Shown here piece by piece: positions 5,421 to 8,049 of a stretch of 8,049 bases of DNA. The notes below the pieces were generated by a model that saw nothing but the letters and a program-made list of their open reading frames with translations, was not told the DNA's origin and did not search any database. Every line of letters begins with the position of its first letter. The stretch's first letter is position 1. The DNA comes from JBAUHN01 sp049680295. Lineage in GTDB: Bacteria; Pseudomonadota; Alphaproteobacteria; Rhodobacterales; Rhodobacteraceae. The translations under genes were made by a program, and so were the position numbers. The stretch lies in NCBI GenBank assembly GCA_049680295.1, contig JBAUHN010000332.1:1-8049 (forward strand). Direction: 5' to 3'.

Positions 5421-6229
5421 GGCATTGCAAAGTTGTTCGGCCCTGCTGAGTTGGCTATTAGGTGCGCATAAGAATACCGAGCACAGTGCCGCGCCTGAAG
5501 GGCTTTCGTTACCCTCGTGAAATCATCGCTTACGCGATCTGGGTGTACCATCGGTTCGCTCTGAGTGGGGCGGATGTCGAGGATCTGCTTGCCGCACGTG
5601 GCGTGATCGTAATCCGCGAAACGATCCGTCCTTGGGTCAAATGTTTTGGGGCGCATTTTGCCGGTTGTATCCGCCGCGACCGGCCACGGCCGAACAACAA
5701 ATGACACCTTGATGAGGTTGTGATTTCGATCAATGGCGCGAAACATTGGCGGTGGCGCGCAGTTGACGCCAACTGCGATACACTCGATATTTTGGTTCAG
5801 ACACGCCGAAATGCCCAAGCCGCTAAGCGCTTCATGGTACGGTTGATCTCACTATTCGGCCAACCAAGGGTCGTAATCACGGACAAACTGCGCAGCTACA
5901 TCAAACCGATTGCTCACCAGGCACCGGACGCTGATCATCGCGCTCACAAGGGCCTCAACAACAGATTTGAGGGCAGTCGCACGCCGACACGACGACGAGA
6001 AAAGATCATAGGCTGGTTCAAATCGCCCAGACAGGCACGGCGCTGCCTTGCCGCACACGACCAGATCAACAACATCTTCCGACCACGCCGTTACCGCCTC
6101 TCAGCAACTTCATACCGTCACGCAAGGGCAAGTGCCTTCTGCCTCTGGGCCGACTATGCTGTCGAGATGGCGGCTTGAAATCAGCAGACATGACCTTTCA
6201 AAACCCCGCCACAAAACCTTGGCAATCCC
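5421..6229 (+). mobile_element. IS6-family insertion sequence, about 809 bp, inactivated
   Basis: The terminal inverted repeats GGCATTGCAAAGTT (5421-5434) and, read on the minus strand, GGGATTGCCAAGGT (6216-6229) match at 11 of 14 positions. They begin with GG as is usual for the family. The length of about 0.8 kb and the single transposase frame fit IS6. The 8 nt before the left end (TGCCAGGC) and after the right end (ACTGGATT) differ, so there is no target duplication. Replicative transposition with an adjacent deletion, or recombination between copies, would explain this. The left end coincides with the break in the cysteine desulfurase-like gene, supporting the boundary. The right end lies 12 nt from the stop of the convergent C69 peptidase gene. 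Confidence 0.75.
5462..6178 (+). pseudogene. IS6-family DDE transposase with one in-frame stop
   Basis: The full frame would encode about 238 residues of an IS6-type transposase. It opens with GTG at 5462, and LKGFRYPREIIAYAIWVYHR is the conserved start. A TGA at 5702-5704 stands where relatives have TGG (Trp) in the motif K-W-H-L-D-E-V. The same frame continues without any shift to 6178, so it is a single nonsense change. All three catalytic residues remain: Asp at 5711-5713 (HLDEVV), Asp at 5882-5884 (VVITDKLRSY) and Glu at 5969-5971 (LNNRFEGS). The ending REKIIGWFKSPRQARRCLAA is also typical. An 80-residue N-terminal product lacks the catalytic core, and a fragment restarting near 5720 would lack the first Asp. 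Stop-codon read-through cannot be excluded but is not suggested by the sequence. Confidence 0.88.
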
Positions 6230-6240
6230 ACTGGATTTCC

Positions 6241-7671
6241 TTACCATATCTGAGAGAAACCTACAGGTTCGCCGGTTTTGCTGGTGGTCCCCAAGGTCGA
6301 GATTTCGGCGGAAAAGCCGCTGGCAAGATTTGTGACCAGTTGCAATGCGGTGTTCATTTCACCGTGCGTAAATGCCGAAATGACTTCGCGGACTTCGACG
6401 TCTAGTCCGGCCTTCAGGCCAGCCTCGGCGACTTTGACCAGACGCGCCGTCCTTAGTGCGAGGTCTTTTTCGCGATGTTCAAACATGCTGGTGGCGCGGG
6501 CCAAAGACGGTTCTCCCAGCAACTGCATTAGATACATCAGACGCTTGGATTCTTGAAACGCGCAGACCGTCGTTTCCGCCCGCTGTGACACCAGCGAAAC
6601 AGTGTCGGCGCCGCCGCTGACAGCCTTGCGGATGTCCTGGAACCGATGCGATTCACCAGACGTCAGATAGCGGTGGGGTCCGTATTCTAATGGCACATCG
6701 TCCTGGCCCAGAAACACCGGGCAAAACGGCGCTGCAATGGCCCCGGATGGTGTGTGCCACATCATTTTCAGATATGGGTCGCCTGCATGTTCCAAAGGAA
6801 CAACCTGCCCATATCCGGCCGTATCACCGGTTAGCTTTTCGGTCCGAACGGCCCAGATCACATCCTCCAGTCCGATCTTCTCGGGTTTGGACGCGCGGCT
6901 GGCCATCTCGGCCTCGATCCATTGAACCCCGTCCCAGCGCCCCTTTCTGTCGCCGTAGATGACGTTGGCGTCAAAGGTACCGGTTGAATACCATCCCATG
7001 TCGACCGCAAAGCTGACGAAATTCGGCGACCAACGAAAATCCGGGTGGTCAGGCTGATCTACCGGCACGTCCAGCACATACCCCGGACGCGAGGCGCGGA
7101 TGCTGTCAGGGCCGAGACGCTCTGCGACCCATAACCCTTGCCCGCCCGCAAATTGGATCATCACCCAGGCTTCATCGGCGTCGGCAAACAGATGCGAGTT
7201 GCCGCCATAGGTGCTTTCGCCGTGTTTGCCGATCAGATCGGCGCAAATCTCAACTGCTTCGCGCGCGGTTCGGGCGCGTTCCAGCACGACGCGTGCCAGA
7301 TCGCTATAGTTAAGGCCGGTCTGATCTTTTGGTGTCATGTCGCATAATTCGGCCCGCGAGGTTGACCAAACGTCCCGCACGGCAACACCCGCTTCGTTCA
7401 GGCCGCCATTGGTAATCGGGGCAGGAATACCCAAATAATGCGAATAACTTACCCGCATATTGCGCAACGTTTTTGCCACCTGCGGAATATGCGATCGCTG
7501 TCCGGGCATGTCCGCCGCGGGGCCAACGCCAACTTCGATCACAGCATCGGCACGGTGGTCCGCCTCTGCCGCAATCTCCAACCAATGCAACGAAGGTTCG
7601 TCGCCATAGCCGCCAAGCCATGCATGACCCGTCCGGCTATGATTCTTGCCGATGTAGATGGCGTAGCTCAC
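6241..7671 (-). CDS. C69-family dipeptidase homologue with serine in place of the N-terminal cysteine
   Basis: A 476-residue protein of peptidase family C69 (PepD/U34), N-terminal nucleophile hydrolases that cleave dipeptides. Family features are ITNGGLNEAGVAVRDVWSTS (near residues 87-106), TYGGNSHLFADADEAWVMIQ followed by GGQGLWVAERLGPD, and FSEAEI-like ends, with full family length. In typical members the mature chain starts Cys-Thr-Thr-x-x-x-Gly-Lys. Here the aligned start is Ser-Tyr-Ala-Ile-Tyr-Ile-Gly-Lys after the initiator Met, so Ser2 would be the nucleophile, or the enzyme would be inactive on dipeptides. GTG at 7669-7671 is the start, supported by GGAGAA 5-6 nt before it and by the 4-nt GTGA overlap with the upstream amidohydrolase gene. 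No signal peptide is seen. It is convergent with the IS6 element. Family assignment is firm; substrate and activity are open. Confidence 0.88.
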   Translation of the reverse strand: MSYAIYIGKNHSRTGHAWLGGYGDEPSLHWLEIAAEADHRADAVIEVGVGPAADMPGQRSHIPQVAKTLRNMRVSYSHYLGIPAPITNGGLNEAGVAVRDVWSTSRAELCDMTPKDQTGLNYSDLARVVLERARTAREAVEICADLIGKHGESTYGGNSHLFADADEAWVMIQFAGGQGLWVAERLGPDSIRASRPGYVLDVPVDQPDHPDFRWSPNFVSFAVDMGWYSTGTFDANVIYGDRKGRWDGVQWIEAEMASRASKPEKIGLEDVIWAVRTEKLTGDTAGYGQVVPLEHAGDPYLKMMWHTPSGAIAAPFCPVFLGQDDVPLEYGPHRYLTSGESHRFQDIRKAVSGGADTVSLVSQRAETTVCAFQESKRLMYLMQLLGEPSLARATSMFEHREKDLALRTARLVKVAEAGLKAGLDVEVREVISAFTHGEMNTALQLVTNLASGFSAEISTLGTTSKTGEPVGFSQIW

Positions 7672-7903
7672 GCGTATTCTCCGGTGTTTGCTGCGTCGGC
7701 TTTATTGGCTGTGTGACCCCGGCGCCATGTTTGCGATACATTAGTTTTGTCGATGCGGTCTGTTTGATCAAGCGGATTTGCGTCCAATACAACCAGATCG
7801 GCAAGCTTGCTCGGTTCAGGCGATCCACGCACATGCTCTTGAAATATTTGCGATCCGGTGTTGATTGTACGGGCGCTTGGGGTCGATGGGACCTGGCCCT
7901 AGG
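7668..7903 (-). pseudogene. 3' end of an amidohydrolase gene, truncated
   Basis: About 76 codons remain on the minus strand and end in TGA at 7668-7670. They encode RTINTGSQIFQEHVRGSPEP followed by SKLADLVVLDANPL and TWRRGHTANKA. This is the C-terminal signature of metal-dependent amidohydrolases of the YtcJ / amidohydrolase-3 type (TINAAYQ.FQE...GSIEPGKLADLVVL). The metal-binding barrel is missing. The gene is interrupted at CCTAGG (7898-7903), where an IS481-like end begins. In the present frame the site itself supplies a TAG, so either the gene was already frameshifted before the insertion or the true frame changes between 7865 and 7898. The stop overlaps the C69 peptidase start by GTGA, so the two formed an operon for amide or peptide turnover. 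Losing the upstream part probably also removed the native promoter of the C69 gene. Confidence 0.75.
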
Positions 7904-7959
7904 TGTTTGATCCCATGGTTTGATGGTGCGATCTATTCTTTGGAATGGAAGGAAGCATT

Positions 7960-8049
7960 ATGGGACAAGTTCGTCATGGGCATTGACACAGTTGTCCCAA
8001 AATTCGGGTAGGTTTTTAATATGATCAAAGAACGGGCCCTTTTTTAATG
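7960..8049 (+). pseudogene. IS481-family transposase remnant (N-terminal, deleted and interrupted)
   Basis: In one frame from the ATG the sequence reads MGQVRHGH, stop, HSCPKIRVGF, stop, YDQRTGPF. Family members I know begin MGQVxHGSATT and later contain NPKTVxKWRKR...DRKTGP. The first seven residues and the PK...DQRTGP pieces survive in order and in frame, with roughly 25-30 codons of the helix-turn-helix region missing between them. Two stops (7984-7986 and 8017-8019) rule out function. The DDE core would lie beyond the window. Confidence 0.6.
7961..7999. repeat. 8-nt inverted repeat across the IS481 transposase deletion point
   Basis: TGGGACAA (7961-7968) and TTGTCCCA (7992-7999) are perfect reverse complements with a 23-nt gap. 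They flank the point where the transposase N-terminus is broken and may mark how the internal deletion arose. It may also be chance. Confidence 0.4.

Larger units (their letters stand above)
7904..8049 (+). mobile_element. Left end of a decayed IS481-family element
   Basis: The element starts with TGTTTGATCCCATGG at 7904, directly after CCTAGG. IS481-type elements are known to end in TGT and to insert at NCTAGN sites, so the site and end agree. A ribosome-site-like GGAAGGAAG and an ATG at 7960 follow, as expected for its transposase. The element runs off the window, so the right end and target duplication cannot be checked. Confidence 0.6.

Noticed and set aside
5443..6187. CTGCTGAnTT / AAnTCAGCAG pair as the IS6 ends
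   Set aside because: The 7-nt core matches, but the extended repeat is only 9 of 14. The pair at 5421/6229 gives 11 of 14, the right overall length and agreement with the protein break.
8031..8046. GGGCCC followed by a T-run as a terminator
   Set aside because: The GGGCCC palindrome leaves no loop, and the stretch lies in the transposase remnant frame (DQRTGPF), which explains it better.
1..8049. tRNA, rRNA or CRISPR array
   Set aside because: No cloverleaf-like segment, rRNA-like stretch or regularly spaced repeats were seen by eye on either strand.

Overview
The window looks like an accessory, insertion-sequence-rich piece of an alphaproteobacterial genome, most likely Rhodobacterales (roseobacter-like). 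This rests on the style of the proteins (universal stress proteins with a short N-terminal module, ExoD, a serine-type C69 peptidase) and on IS21, IS6 and IS481 types common in that group. Composition was judged by eye, and no database search was possible, so the taxonomic placement is an inference.

Layout: (1) 1-278 is a leader with nested inverted repeats. (2) 279-2256 is a compact plus-strand cluster of two paralogous universal stress (Usp) proteins flanking an XRE-type regulator. (3) 2443-3036 is an ExoD-family membrane protein. (4) 3167 to about 3850 is the wreck of a minus-strand IS21 element. Its IstA gene is fused by deletion to the end of IstB, and IstB is interrupted by a 41-nt palindromic insert. 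(5) About 3850-4130 has no recognisable gene. (6) 4185-5308 is an intact Xre-RES toxin-antitoxin pair with two CATATG-centred repeats upstream. (7) 5319-5420 is the first 34 codons of a cysteine desulfurase-like gene, cut off by an IS6-family element (5421-6229) whose transposase has an in-frame stop. (8) 6241-7671 (minus) is a C69 dipeptidase homologue with Ser at the position of the usual N-terminal Cys nucleophile. It overlaps by GTGA the 3' end of an amidohydrolase gene (7668 to about 7903, minus). (9) That amidohydrolase is cut off at a CCTAGG site where a decayed IS481-family element begins (7904 to window end).

Functionally, the left third is a plausible stress-response unit: Usp-XRE-Usp, followed by an envelope/exopolysaccharide gene. 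The middle is a self-regulating toxin-antitoxin module that may once have had a third, coupled gene. The right third is the remains of a hydrolase operon (amidohydrolase plus C69 peptidase) for peptide or amide turnover. At least three separate insertion events, all now decayed, separate or truncate these units.
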